Origin: Thozetella sp. PMI_491
Lineage: Eukaryota; Ascomycota; Sordariomycetes; Chaetosphaeriales; Chaetosphaeriaceae
Direction of reading: 5' to 3'
DNA: 64,000 nt
Assembly (NCBI GenBank): GCA_021432635.1
Contig: MU270038.1
Coordinates: 558,001 to 622,000 of the forward strand
The stretch's first letter is position 1; the number at the start of each line of letters is the position of its first letter. The position numbers were made by a program, and so were the translations under genes. Below, one piece after another: positions 23,521 to 34,399 of this stretch. Under the pieces are notes generated by a model, which was given only the letters and a program-made list of their open reading frames with translations, was not told the origin of the DNA and made no database searches.

Positions 23521-25998
23521 TCAGAATGCATCCTCAAAGGGGCAGTCGACGCTGTCGTGCCCATCGCGCTCGCACAGGGCGCACCACTTGCCGGCGTCCA
23601 CGACGCCGCTCTCCTTGCCCGCCACGGGGCCGGCATCCATAGGGTTGGGCAGGATGCGGACCGTGTCGGGGACCGATGTGGGCGCCTTGGTCTTGATGGG
23701 CGACAGCGGAGCGGGCTTGATATCCTCGTGAGCGCCAGGGACTGTCAGATTCTTGAGACCCTCGCGGACGACATCCCGGCCCGTCTTGGCTGGCCCGCCC
23801 TCCTTCTGGACCGCCTCGGAGCCGAACATGTTGGAGCACGTGAGGATGTCGTGCCCACCCGTCTCGCAGATCTCGCACCACAGGGTACTAGTCTCGGTGG
23901 CGGTGCTGTACGAGTCGCTCTCGGGCATACTGTCAAGGACACGGCTGTGGTGGGTGAGGCTGGGAACGGCCTTGTGTAGCTCGGGGCTACGTGGGGAGAG
24001 TACGACAGTGCCGCGCGAGTCACGCATGGAGCTGCGCTCCGCGTTGCTCGTAGGACCGGTCGCGGCGCTGTGGCGTCGGAGGTTCTCGATCTCACGCTCC
24101 AGCTCTTCCTCGCGGTGCTTCTTGGTGTCGATGACAGAGCGAAGATCTGTGATCTCGCGCTCGAGCTTCTCGCGGGCGAGACGCTCCTCGATCGACTCAT
24201 GCTTGCTCCGGGACGCCTGCCCAGAAATCTTGTCCGAAGCGTCCCCTGGAAGCGAGTCACGAGACAGCGAGTGGATAATAGCCTTCAGCCCCCTGATCTC
24301 GTCCTCCTTCTGCTCCAGCTCCTTCGACATCGAGACCCGGTTCCCGTTAGTGCCAGCGTTGCCACCCATCGCAGCTTGCGCCTTCTCTCTCTCCCGGCGT
24401 AGTTCTGATCTCGTCCGCTCGACTTCTCCTCGTAAGAACTCGACTTCGCCCCGCGCCTCGGCCTCTCCTCGCCTTGCATCCTCCAGACCTTCTTCAAGCT
24501 CCTGAACCAGCTCTTCTAGCTGCTTCAACTGGGATGCGAAAGAGTCGACGTCGGCAGACCGCTCCGAGAGCTCCTGGTTCTCCTGCATCAGCTCCTCGAT
24601 TCGCTTCTCGTACACTCTCTCCGTCTCGGTGCTCGCCATCTCCAATGTATCAATAGTGCTCCGGAAGTCGGCGCGGTGGGCGTCGAACTCGGCTGTCAAC
24701 ATGGCAATCTTTTCGTTCTTCTCCCTCAGAAGCGCCCGCAACTGGACAGTATCCTTGTCCTCGATGCTTCCACGGCGTACTATCCCGCTAGGCGGACCCT
24801 CTGAGTTCTCAATGAGCCCCTGCAGCTCGGTGAGGCTGCTCTCCATCTCGGCCAGAGTGGCTGCTTGATCCTTGAGCTGACGATCGCGGTCTTCGAGTTG
24901 GGTCCGCAACTTCTCAACCTCTTCGTCGTTGGCAGCGTGGTTGCCGGCTCGCGAGCCCGCCCGCGACTGTGCTCGAGAGCCAGGCCGCAACTTCAGCCCG
25001 AATGATGAGACGGAACCAATACTGCCGTTCGTCTTTGTCCGGCTGGGCCCTACAGGCGTGGTCTCGTCATCGGTGAAGCCTGATGGTGTCGATGTGGTGT
25101 TTCCAAGAGCGGACGCGCTTCGGGGACCGATACTACCTTTCCGCTCGCGAGCTGGCAGGCGCTTGCTTGGGTCGCCAGCCGTGCCCCGTACGCTCTGGGC
25201 AAGCTTGTTGGTCGCGTTGGGACTGCCAAACCGCGTCGGTCCTTTGGGGCCCGGTGTCGCGATCGACTGGCGTGGCGCGGGGGTCATCTGTAACCGTCGC
25301 ACCGGCGAGTCCGGCCGCGGTAGCGACGGCCGCGGCGCCTTCTTGCCCGATGGGCTGGCAGCACGACCCGGGCCGACGGACTGGCTAAACTTGGGTATGG
25401 AAGGTGTGGGGGGCGTGAAGTTGGTTGAGTTTTGGTTCGCGATCTTCAAGCCGCCGGGCGTGGTGGAGGTTGGGGTCATGGGGTACGAAGGGGTAGGCGA
25501 ATGGCGAGCAGCCTTGGAGAGGGGCAAGAAGATGCCTGCGCCGGGCTTGGAGGTAGTAAAGTACGAGATGCCGTCGACGTCGCCGTTGTTCTTGCCGCGC
25601 GAAGCGTGTTCCTTCTGGAGCTCGACGCCTGCAAAGGTGCCTTTGCGGCCCTGCACGGAGCCAATGAAGCGCACGACACCGAGCATGCCACCGGGCACGT
25701 CGACGACGTCGCCGATGGTGACGGGATCATCGGCCGGCATCTTGGTGGCGTCGGTTGTCAGGATGCTATTGGCATAGGACTCGGTGTCGTCGGGGATTGC
25801 TGCGAGCGAGGACGGGGTCAAGGCGGCAATGGAGCCTTTGCGCGCGAGCGACGGGGGGCCAAGTCGCGTCGCTTGGGCTGTGTAGAGCTGATTGAGGTTA
25901 GGTGTGGACGCTGTGGTAATGCCGCCAAATCCAGGACCGCGCCGTCGTGACAGCGTGTGCCGTGTGGTGGTGGAATAGGTGGTTGCAGTTGCAGACAT
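23521..25998 (-). CDS. bik1: CLIP-170 / Bik1 / Tip1 microtubule plus-end protein
   Basis: This is a single-exon gene of 825 aa. The N-terminus (1-90) is basic and Ser/Thr-rich. The CAP-Gly domain spans about 94-160 with GRKGTFAGVEL and GKNNG (135-139), the groove that binds EEY/F tails of tubulin and EB1. A Ser/Pro/Arg-rich linker with several SxxP-type EB1-binding possibilities follows to about 350. A long coiled coil runs from about 355 to 680 and contains three or more helices for dimerisation. The C-terminus has two CCHC-like zinc knuckles, CEICETGGHDILTC and CALCERDGHDSVDC, and ends in an acidic EDAF tail that may mimic the EEY/F motif and fold back on the CAP-Gly domain, as in CLIP-170. 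The protein should track growing microtubule ends and link them to dynein/kinesin and nuclear movement. The start ATG at 25998 is the first. Confidence 0.93.
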   Translation of the reverse strand: MSATATTYSTTTRHTLSRRRGPGFGGITTASTPNLNQLYTAQATRLGPPSLARKGSIAALTPSSLAAIPDDTESYANSILTTDATKMPADDPVTIGDVVDVPGGMLGVVRFIGSVQGRKGTFAGVELQKEHASRGKNNGDVDGISYFTTSKPGAGIFLPLSKAARHSPTPSYPMTPTSTTPGGLKIANQNSTNFTPPTPSIPKFSQSVGPGRAASPSGKKAPRPSLPRPDSPVRRLQMTPAPRQSIATPGPKGPTRFGSPNATNKLAQSVRGTAGDPSKRLPARERKGSIGPRSASALGNTTSTPSGFTDDETTPVGPSRTKTNGSIGSVSSFGLKLRPGSRAQSRAGSRAGNHAANDEEVEKLRTQLEDRDRQLKDQAATLAEMESSLTELQGLIENSEGPPSGIVRRGSIEDKDTVQLRALLREKNEKIAMLTAEFDAHRADFRSTIDTLEMASTETERVYEKRIEELMQENQELSERSADVDSFASQLKQLEELVQELEEGLEDARRGEAEARGEVEFLRGEVERTRSELRREREKAQAAMGGNAGTNGNRVSMSKELEQKEDEIRGLKAIIHSLSRDSLPGDASDKISGQASRSKHESIEERLAREKLEREITDLRSVIDTKKHREEELEREIENLRRHSAATGPTSNAERSSMRDSRGTVVLSPRSPELHKAVPSLTHHSRVLDSMPESDSYSTATETSTLWCEICETGGHDILTCSNMFGSEAVQKEGGPAKTGRDVVREGLKNLTVPGAHEDIKPAPLSPIKTKAPTSVPDTVRILPNPMDAGPVAGKESGVVDAGKWCALCERDGHDSVDCPFEDAF

Positions 25999-28900
25999 TT
26001 TGGCGCTTGGAGACGCCCTGTGCCGGGCGTACTAATAAAGCCAATTGTTTCTGTTTACGACGGCAGCCAAAAAAAGTGGCCTAGGCCTTAGTGTCTTGGA
26101 GGCGCTCCCGGGACCCAATGCAGTACCGGGAACGGCTGTCTTCTCAAACCGAGATCGACGGAGACGTGGTCCCTGGGATGCCGGGCCTCCTTTGTCGTCT
26201 TCCCGTCCCTTCCAAACGGTTTCGGTCTTTGTTGCTGCCCTGCTCCCCGTTTTGGCGAGCGATGTGTATTTTTTTTATTTTTTGTTTTCCTCGAGCGTGA
26301 ATGCTACCGGCCGCGCGCAGCTCTCCCGCTTGTCTGCACGAATCGGGGGGTAAAGCAGAGGGAGTAAAAGTACCCCTCACCAATGCAGTGTAGCACCACT
26401 GGTCGCCTACCAATGCCGCGCACTTGGGCCCGTCACCTGTGGTAACCACCAAGGCGGGTACCTGAACTAGGCTCCTGTAGCGAAGGTAGTGGAGAGCACT
26501 GACGCTGTGCTACCCTGCCTTGGCTGCCGGGTCAGAGGAAAAAAAAAAAAAGGCCAGCCAGGGATGGTATCGGTAATTTAGCAGCATCCACCCCAGACAG
26601 CTCGGGCTGCAATAGTCGAAGGGCTACCGCAAGTAGGTATGGGACGGAGAGTGGGAACTGGCAAGGAAACGACTGGTACCGACGCTGGAAAGGGTCCAAC
26701 CTGGGTCGGTGCCGATAGTGACCAAGCGGACGAGCTAGCCAGACTCTGGGGCCGACCGAGGAAGGGACGACGAGGAAGGGGGATCCCGAGGTGATGATTT
26801 GGTTGGGGTTGGGAGGGTGGTGGTGGGTAAGCCAGCAGGCACTGAGCAGGTTGCCAGGTAAACCACAGCCACGCCAACGACCTCTCCCGAGGCTGATTGG
26901 AGGGATGGGGAGAGGTAAGGAGGAAACGAAGGGAGAGTCGGCAGGAGGCAGGCGTGAGCGAGAACAAAAAAAAGGACCACGACGAAAAGGGGACAAAAAG
27001 AGGTGGGGGTAAAGCTTAAAGATAAACTGCTGAGAGGGCTTAGGTATTCTAAATGAAAAGCAAACCCCCGACAAATCCACACACCGTCACTTTCAGCCCT
27101 CGTAGCAGTAGGACCCGGCAACCTCCTCCGCGCTGGGGTAAAAAAGGTCAACAGGTGCCCTGTGTTTTTCCTGCCTTTCCCCAGAGTGGCAGAAGGCGCG
27201 GCATGCCGTGGGGCGCTGTCTGTCCGTGGTAGGCTCGCTTTTGCCACTCCTTCCCGACAGAGGCAGCCGAGTGGACAGCCGGGCGACTCTCTCTAATCTC
27301 CTGCCGCCTCTTGGAGACGCTACCGTCGTTCGACAAAGGAATAAAAAGCGTCGTGGCGCGCCTCTGGAACAAAACAATCCAGCGCCCCGAGGGCCAATAG
27401 ACGCCGCTGATTCTCTGCCAACTCGCCGTCGTCTATGATACAGGATCGCTCTGCAGCAACACCGCACAGCTTACGCGCAGAACCCCAGCCACGCGAACCA
27501 ATCTGGCCGCGCCGTTTTCAACTTCTCGCAGGGGGCGGCTGAGGGGGGAGCGTGGCGGTCTGCGAACGCATGCAAGCCTCGGTGGACAGAGGGGGGAGGA
27601 GCTTGCAGGCTTGCAAGCCCCTTGGTCTAAGGCCCCTGCTCCCCCGTTGGCCGTTGGCGCGGCCTGCATAGTAGTGCTATGTACCCGTACTGTGGGTAGT
27701 GTTCGCAATAGTTAGTCGGAGCAAGGCCCACTGGACCAAACCAACCGCCCCCCCCCCCCCCCCGAAACTGCTAACTTTAGCTGCCGTTCTGGGGACCCGA
27801 TCAACCTTCGGCCGCTTAGAAGCCCGGACGCTCAGATGGCCCAAACCCTCCCCGAGACAGCCTTGTCAGGCCTGTCTAGAGCATGGGCAATGTCTGGAAG
27901 CCACGGAGGGGATTGCGATCAGCTTTTCCCAACGTAACCTTCCCCTGGAGACATTATTTCTTTTCCTGTCTCGCGAAATCCGATCAAGCCGATCTTTGGC
28001 CTGCCATGCTTGCCATGGTCCTACGTATGGTAGCAGTGGAGCAGCTTACAGAAGGCCAGGTTGCCAGGCTCGTCGGGGAAGTTTCCTCTTGCGCGTCTCC
28101 ATAGTGACGTGACCCATGACCGGGGCCGTCGATGCAGTGACATGCGCGCGCGGACGGAGGCTCCGCACTCGCTGAGAGGGAAGCCATGCCCTGACACCTG
28201 ACTGATGGGGGATGGATGCCAACGCGGCTAGCAACATGAAGAAGCAAAGAGCGGTGTCGCCAGATTTCGCCCCATGAGCCATTTTCGTCGCACAAGCTCC
28301 GCGATGGGATTACTATGCCCTCTACGCGACATTCAGCCTGTATCGACCGAACCGGGGTACCGGCCTCGTGGCATTGTAGCCCCCAGGGAGACGGGCTGGA
28401 GATGTTGCCGTGCCGTTGGAGCCTCTTCGGGTACCTGGCTCAAAATGCGAGCGGAGACCACCCAGGAGGAATGCTAATTAGGGGTACAGAACCAGAACGA
28501 ACACCCCTGGGCCAGAGAGGCACCATTGGGGCAGACAATCTCCGGGATCCGTGCTTTGCGACACAAGAAACCCAATCGTTACGCATACCATGTCACAGGC
28601 CCTCAGAGTCCATGTCTGGTCGTCGTTGTCGGAATGCCACCTGTTCTGGGAACAAATTGTCACGTTGCCCCGAAACGGTTCATGAACTTCGCTTTTCTGG
28701 AAGTATGTTCATTGTTTCTCCCAGGAATTCTACCGCCCCGTCGCGGGCGCCACGCGCTCTGCATCCGTCCCGCCCCTCTAACTCATCTGCAAGGGACCGC
28801 TCGATTTTACCAGGGTAGCCCCCGGGGGGGCAGCTCTAGCGGAGAAGTCCAGGAAGACTTGCCGAGTAGCCACTCTAATTAGAACTGCCGAGAGCATTCT

Positions 28901-29164
28901 AAGGGCTCTCAATCGGCTCTGCTACAAAGGGCCATTCCTGTTTACTTCTTCTGTCGCTGAGATTTCCAAACGGGGAGGCCCAGCCTCTTTCAGGACTGCA
29001 CCATATTGCGCTATGCATCTCCGCCGTTGGAACCGGCTTAATCGGCCAGCGCTATGCCATCATGGCGCTCGGACACATCGCTGGGGAAGCATGCCTACAA
29101 GCTCTTCGCCGTGAGCGACAAGCTAGTTTCGGTAGCATGCGCCTTGGAACTTGTTCATGCCCTA
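25999..29164. other. 3.2 kb region without a supported gene
   Basis: This region includes the C/T-rich promoter and leader of the CLIP-170 gene (about 26000-27100, minus strand) and then mixed sequence with many short open frames. None of these has a domain or a splice-consistent extension. A run of 16 C lies at 27748-27763. Confidence 0.5.
27748..27763. repeat. Run of 16 C
   Basis: An intergenic homopolymer C tract, one of several long G/C runs in the window. Confidence 0.7.
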
Positions 29165-30225
29165 TCACATTCTGGGGGACCCGAGGTCGCGCTGGATGAT
29201 GTCTTCGCTGTTGAAGGGACGTGTCCCATCGTTGAGGACCATAGCCTCTCGATGGCGGTGCCGTAACCGTTGCTCCTCGGCACTCTGGTCCAGAGTCCTG
29301 GCGAGCAACCGCTCGTGTACCTCTTCCCCTCCCATCCGGAGAGAGAGCATCAGGCTAAGGCGGCCCCCTAGTTCCTCGCTCCCTCCTCGGGGTAGCAGGT
29401 CGGCTCTGGCTAGAGCTTCTTTCCCTGAGGAAGACTCCCGGATCCTGCCGACGATATAGGCAACTTTGCTGACCGGATTGTTCAAGTGTGCCTTGTGCGC
29501 CATATACCGTGCGAAATTCAACAGTCGCTCATCCGGCGTCTTGCCCCAATTCTGCCGCGCGAGCCACTTCTCTACGAATTTAGCCTTGACCAACATCTCG
29601 GCCGGAAAGTGGCCGAGGAGCTGCTCAAGGAACGTGAGCCCAATTTTTTCACTCATATCGCGTAGATGCCACTCATCATAGACCGGGTCATCAAGAACTT
29701 CCTGGTCTGGGTCGCGGCTGAGCTCGAGCGAGCGCACAATGGCGGTATAGGATTTCCAGTTGTTAATGAGGTGGAGGCTTTCTGTTGAACATCGGTTAGC
29801 CCAGGCGAAGTGACCAGAAGTGGCGTCAAAGATGCCCTTCAGAGAGGAAGCTTACGGTGATCAATGATCATAGCGAGGCACTGCAAGTTTCGGAGGCGCT
29901 CCTCTGGATCCGTCCGGGTGATTCCTAGGAGGAGTACCTGAATGCTGGTCCCATCGTTGGCCGCGCGGTCGCAGAGAATCTTTGCTGCGGTTTCTCGAAT
30001 AGCGAAGTTGTAGTGACCAAGCAATGTCTCTAGTGTCCCTAGCTTAAGCGAGTCTTCGGTCTCCTGCGTGATGTACTGCGTCTTGGGCTGAACAGGCTTG
30101 ATCTCGGCCTCGTCCCGATGCTGCTCGAGGAAGAGCCGCAGTGTGTACATCAGTGCCACGCTAGTCAACCCGAGCGACGCGAGAACCACCCGATTATCGT
30201 AGGCGAAGGATGGAATCCAACCCAT
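29165..30225 (-). CDS. N-terminally anchored alpha-helical (ARM-like) fungal protein, function unknown
   Basis: There are two exons, complement(29165..29781, 29856..30225), giving 328 aa. The frame stays open upstream of 30225, but the ATG there is preferred because it puts one hydrophobic segment (residues about 12-33) right at the N-terminus and leaves room for the nop14 promoter. The rest is helical with repeating leucine patterns (LGTLETLLGHYNFAIRETAAK, ERLRNLQCLAMIIDH), which suggests ARM/HEAT-like repeats facing the cytosol. The intron has donor GTAAGC and a GGCTAACC branch. I do not recognise a named family. The gene is head to head with nop14. Confidence 0.8.
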
Positions 30226-30495
30226 GATGACGACATTGGCGTTGCGCGCCAATTGAAGGCTATCGTTGAACGGTGTCTTGGGCTTCGGAGGTTGCAAAGA
30301 AGGTCGCGAATGGCCAGAGCTGAGTGGAGTCGTGGAAAGAGCACTGGGAAGCTCAGGTGTTAAGTGGGGCAATTTTTTTTTCGACCTGCACCTGGCTTCG
30401 ATAAGATAAAGACCAAAAAAAAACGGAAGTGGCATCCCACCTATTTACATGAGCATGATTTCTGTGGCACATCTCGAATTGCCAGCGCCGAAGAC
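30226..30495. promoter_or_regulatory. 270-bp bidirectional promoter region
   Basis: Only 270 bases separate the start codons of the membrane-anchored protein (minus) and nop14 (plus). Both promoters and leaders must share this space. An A-rich stretch lies at about 30410-30428. No specific factor site is claimed. Confidence 0.55.
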
Positions 30496-33352
30496 ATGGC
30501 CGGATCTCAGCTCAAGAGGCTCAAGGCCTCCCTCAGGGACCAAGGCATAATCGGGCCGCAGCAGTCGAAAAAGCAGAAAAAGAAGAATGCACAGGACCTC
30601 AAGGCCAGAAATGAGAAGCGCCTCCAGCGCTCTGAGGCGTTGGAGAGCATCCGGGAACAATTCAACCCCTTCGAGTTCCACATGAATGCTCGCGGTCCGA
30701 AATTCCAGGTCACTACGAACAAGCCCGCCAGCGACAAGCTGGTACATGGGAGACCGGCCGTGTCCAAGTCGAGAGGCGAGGAAAAGGTGCGCCTATCACT
30801 CTTTGTGTCTCCGCTGTGTACACTCTCTAATTGCATGCTTTGATAGCGCCGCGAAACTCTTCTTGTAGACCTACAGAGACGAAGGAAAGTGGGAGGTCTC
30901 ATTGACCGGCGATTTGGCGAGCATGACCCGACAATGGGCACCGAGGAGAAGATGACAGAGCGGTTCGCTCAGGAGACCATAAGGAACCACAAGAAGCACA
31001 GTGTCTTCGACCTAGAGGAGGAAGATCCAAGCGAAGGACTCACCCATGGCGGGAAGCCACTGTTCGACGGCGAGGATGCGCAGGACGACTTCGAAGAAGA
31101 CGACTTATCCTCTTTGGACGACGACGACCCCGCCAAGAGTGAACGAAGAGCACTAAAACGCATGCGCTTGGAAGAGGATGACGCCGGAAGCGACGGTGAC
31201 GGTGGCGATCAACCCGAGAGGAAAAAAACCAAGTCAGAGGTCATGCAGGAAGTTATAGCCAAGTCCAAGGAGTACAAGTACCTCCGCCAGGCAGCTAAAG
31301 AGGAGGACACCGAGCTACGGTATGTATACACTCTCCTTGCTCTAGTTTGCACAGTCCACCGAGAGCATCATGGCCGATCCTGTGCGACGGAAGGATTATG
31401 AGGCTAACTTGAGAAGCTCCGAACTAGATAAGGAACTGCCCGAGCTGCAGGCTCTCTTACTGTCCCAGAAACCGAAGCCAAAGGATACGAAGATTGGCGC
31501 CATGGGAGGCGACAAGATGACGCTGGATAAAGATTATGACTTAAGTGTTAAACAGTTGGCCGCCGACAGGCGGGCACAGCCTACCCAAAGAACCAAGACA
31601 GAGGAGGAGAAGGCAGAGGAAGACGCGAATCGCCTCAAGGAGCTAGAGGCGCAGCGCTTAAAGCGAATGCAAGGGATGGAGAGCGATGGCGAGGACGACG
31701 AGGACGACTCCAAGAACGAGAAGGATGCGAAGCGACCTGCGTTTGAAATCGTCCGAGAGGATGAAGATCAGTTCAAACTTGGCAAAGGCATAAAACTCCG
31801 GCCCACGGCGACTGAACTGGGATTCGATGACGAAGATGACTTTGAAATCGACGATGATCTCGTCGCCAGCGGCTCTGAACTCGACGAAGACGATCTCTCG
31901 GAAGGGTCGGATGAAGAAGACCAGGCCGAGGAAGAGGAAGAAGAGGACGATGAGTTTACCAAGGGTCTGCTCACAGGATCCGAGTCTAAAAACATTCTCT
32001 TCCAGCCACCCATATCCTCAAAAGGAGCAGACGACGACGGCGTCCCTTATGCATTCGAACAATGCCCCCAGACGCATCAAGATCTCTTGTCCTGCTTCAA
32101 AGAGATCCCACTCGCCAAGATCCCGGTTGCCATTCAGCGGATACGTGCTGTCTACCACCCGAAGCTCGATAGCCAGAATAAGGAGCGCTTGGGGAATTTT
32201 GCGAAGGCCCTCGTGCAGCACATTGCTTTCTTGGCTGAGAGCACAGAGCCACAATATTCGGTGATTGAGAGCGTGGTGCGCCATGTGCACTCGCTTTCCA
32301 AGACGTTCCCGATCGAGGTAGCAAAGGAGTTTCGAGTGCAGATTGAGGAGCAAGTTCAGAAGGCGCCGTTGCCCCTCGATGCAGGGTGGCTGGTCACCCT
32401 GGGCGCCATCTCCACGACATTTCCCACCAGTGACCACTGGCACCAGGTGGTGACGCCGTCCGCCCTTTTGGTTGCTCGGTCGCTCCAGAGCGTTCCACAG
32501 TGCCTAGCAGACTACGCTACGTCCGCGTATCTCTCTATCTTGGTCCTACAATTTCAGCAGCTCTCGAAGCGCTACGTTCCGGAGCTAATGAACGCGTGTT
32601 TGAACACCTTCTGGGCGCTCGCCCCCACGAGCACCCAGGACACGGGAGGGTTCTTTCCCACACATGAGCCCTTGGCAGGAACACGCATCAAAGATGCTCG
32701 GGGAGCCAAGGTCAGAAGACTTGGATTGGGGGACTGCAAGCCTCAAGGGGACGCGATTATGACTCCTGAAAACGTGAGCTCGCTCAAGGTCTCAATCATT
32801 GATACAACGGCATCAGTTCTCCGAGAAGCTGCCGAACTCTGGTCGTCGAAGCCAGCCTTCTTCGAGACGTTCCAGCCGGCTTTGCGGACACTTCAGTTTT
32901 TGCAGGCCAAAGCAAACAGGGGACATCTTCCCGAGGCGCTCCTGGCCAAGCTCAAGGATACGACAGCATTCCTGCAGCGCCTCCTCAAAATGGCCCACTT
33001 GCAGCGGCGGCCACTCGAATTGCACCACCACAAACCGCTCCCGATCCGGACTTACATCCCCAAGTTCGAAGACTCGTTCGACCCCAACAAGCACTACGAT
33101 CCGGACCGGGACCGCGCGGAGCTAGCCAAGCTCAAGGCCGAGCACAAGCGAGAGCGCAAGGGCGCGATGCGCGAGCTACGCAACGATGCGCGCTTCATCC
33201 AGCGCGAGCAGCTACGGCAGAAGAAGGTGCGCGACGCGGCGTACGAGAAGAAGTTCAAGCGCATTGTGGCCGAGATCCAGAACGAAGAGGGTGCTGCAGC
33301 GAACGAGTACGAGCGGGAGAAGAAGGCCCGCAAGCAGGGCCGGAGGAGGTAG
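30496..33352 (+). CDS. nop14: Nop14, nucleolar 40S ribosome-biogenesis factor
   Basis: There are three exons, join(30496..30786, 30847..31319, 31417..33352), giving 899 aa. The acceptor of the last exon could be 3 nt earlier. Nop14 is a component of the small-subunit processome needed for 18S rRNA maturation and nuclear export of pre-40S. The N-terminus has basic KKQKKKNAQDLK, then GRPAVSKSRGEEK and the joined KVGGLIDRRFGEHDP, which is diagnostic for the family. The middle (residues about 165-500) has several acidic stretches of Asp/Glu. The C-terminal half is helical and ends in a very basic region (KREREKGAM-like and KKARKQGRRR) that likely binds rRNA and localises to the nucleolus. Length fits the family (810-930 aa). 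Start ATG is the first and gives the conserved MAGSQLKRLKASLR. Confidence 0.94.
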
Positions 33353-34399
33353 ATACGGCCGCCATGACCGCCAGCATAGACATGAGTTGCTCTCGCGTCA
33401 GGCGGGACTGGGTCACTTTGTTCTTGGGCCTGCTTCGTAGACATACAGATACGCAGTGGTTAGGGGGGTTAGCCCCAGGCGTGATTGTTGCATAACGTGA
33501 GAGAAAACCAATCTTGCCACCAAAATTTGGACCTGTAGCATGTGAGCGTTCTCCATCGTAGAAGGAAAAGACATATGGAAGTCTTGACGAACGCATGGGA
33601 GGCGTATGCTGGGTTACAAGCCAATGGCCGCATCCAACCGTGGGGCTCCGGAGTGGACGGACATACGGCATCTTTATAGGCGGGCAGCAGCTTACTACGG
33701 CTGTACATGTACAGTACAGCCTCGCGAGCTTCTTAGTACTAGACTACAGATCCGGGGGCCAAATTTAGAATTTAGCACAGGGAAGCTCAAGCCATCCCAA
33801 GCGATTCCCCACCGCAAAGCTGCTTTTCGCTAGGAGCCAGCAGTCAGTTGTGGCGCAGGCGGGAAGTTGCACTGTGTGCATGCATCAGCATCACCCGCGA
33901 ATCCCTCTGGGCTGACGAGGCCACCTCACCTAGTTACAAGCTAACCTTCCTGTCCCAAGGCTTTTTAACGAGTCGCTTGTCCCTCTCTCCTCGCCTCGTA
34001 CAGAGTAGAATCTGCAGAGTTCGCCACGGCTGCCGCCGTTTCACGCTTGTTTCTCGATCCTCGCAGGGTTCGATTGGTTCGACGACAACTCCCAATCAGA
34101 TAGGGCGAGCCAGCGGGTTTCCGAGCTCGACGCATAAACCAGACCAGGTCGGGGGTTGCTTCAGCCGTGCCCGAGCTTCCTGAACCTAGTTTGCACTCCC
34201 GGGATTTTCCAAACCTGCGCACGCTGTCCTCCGCATCGACCAGGGCAAACGGCTCCAGAAGCTCCGACTTCTTGTCTTGCGCGCGCACCCGTCGGGAACA
34301 AACAAACCACTCGGGAAGAGAAGAAGAAGGAAGAAAAAAAAAGGGGGATTCCGCGCGCGACCTCTCTCCCCGGGACACCACAGCTCCTGCTTGCCCACC
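33353..34399. other. Intergenic between nop14 and env7
   Basis: About 1 kb contains the nop14 3' flank and the env7 promoter. No gene is supported; short frames on both strands carry no domains. Confidence 0.55.

Noticed and set aside
24929-25777. 282-codon open frame on the plus strand
   Set aside because: It is antisense to the CLIP-170 gene, with repetitive low-complexity composition and no domain.
30226-30435. N-terminal extension of the membrane-anchored protein
   Set aside because: The extra 70 residues are low complexity and would use almost all of the nop14 promoter. The ATG at 30225 gives a normal N-terminal anchor.
34068-34090. GGTTCGATTGG string resembling a tRNA B box
   Set aside because: No matching T-stem or acceptor stem was found.
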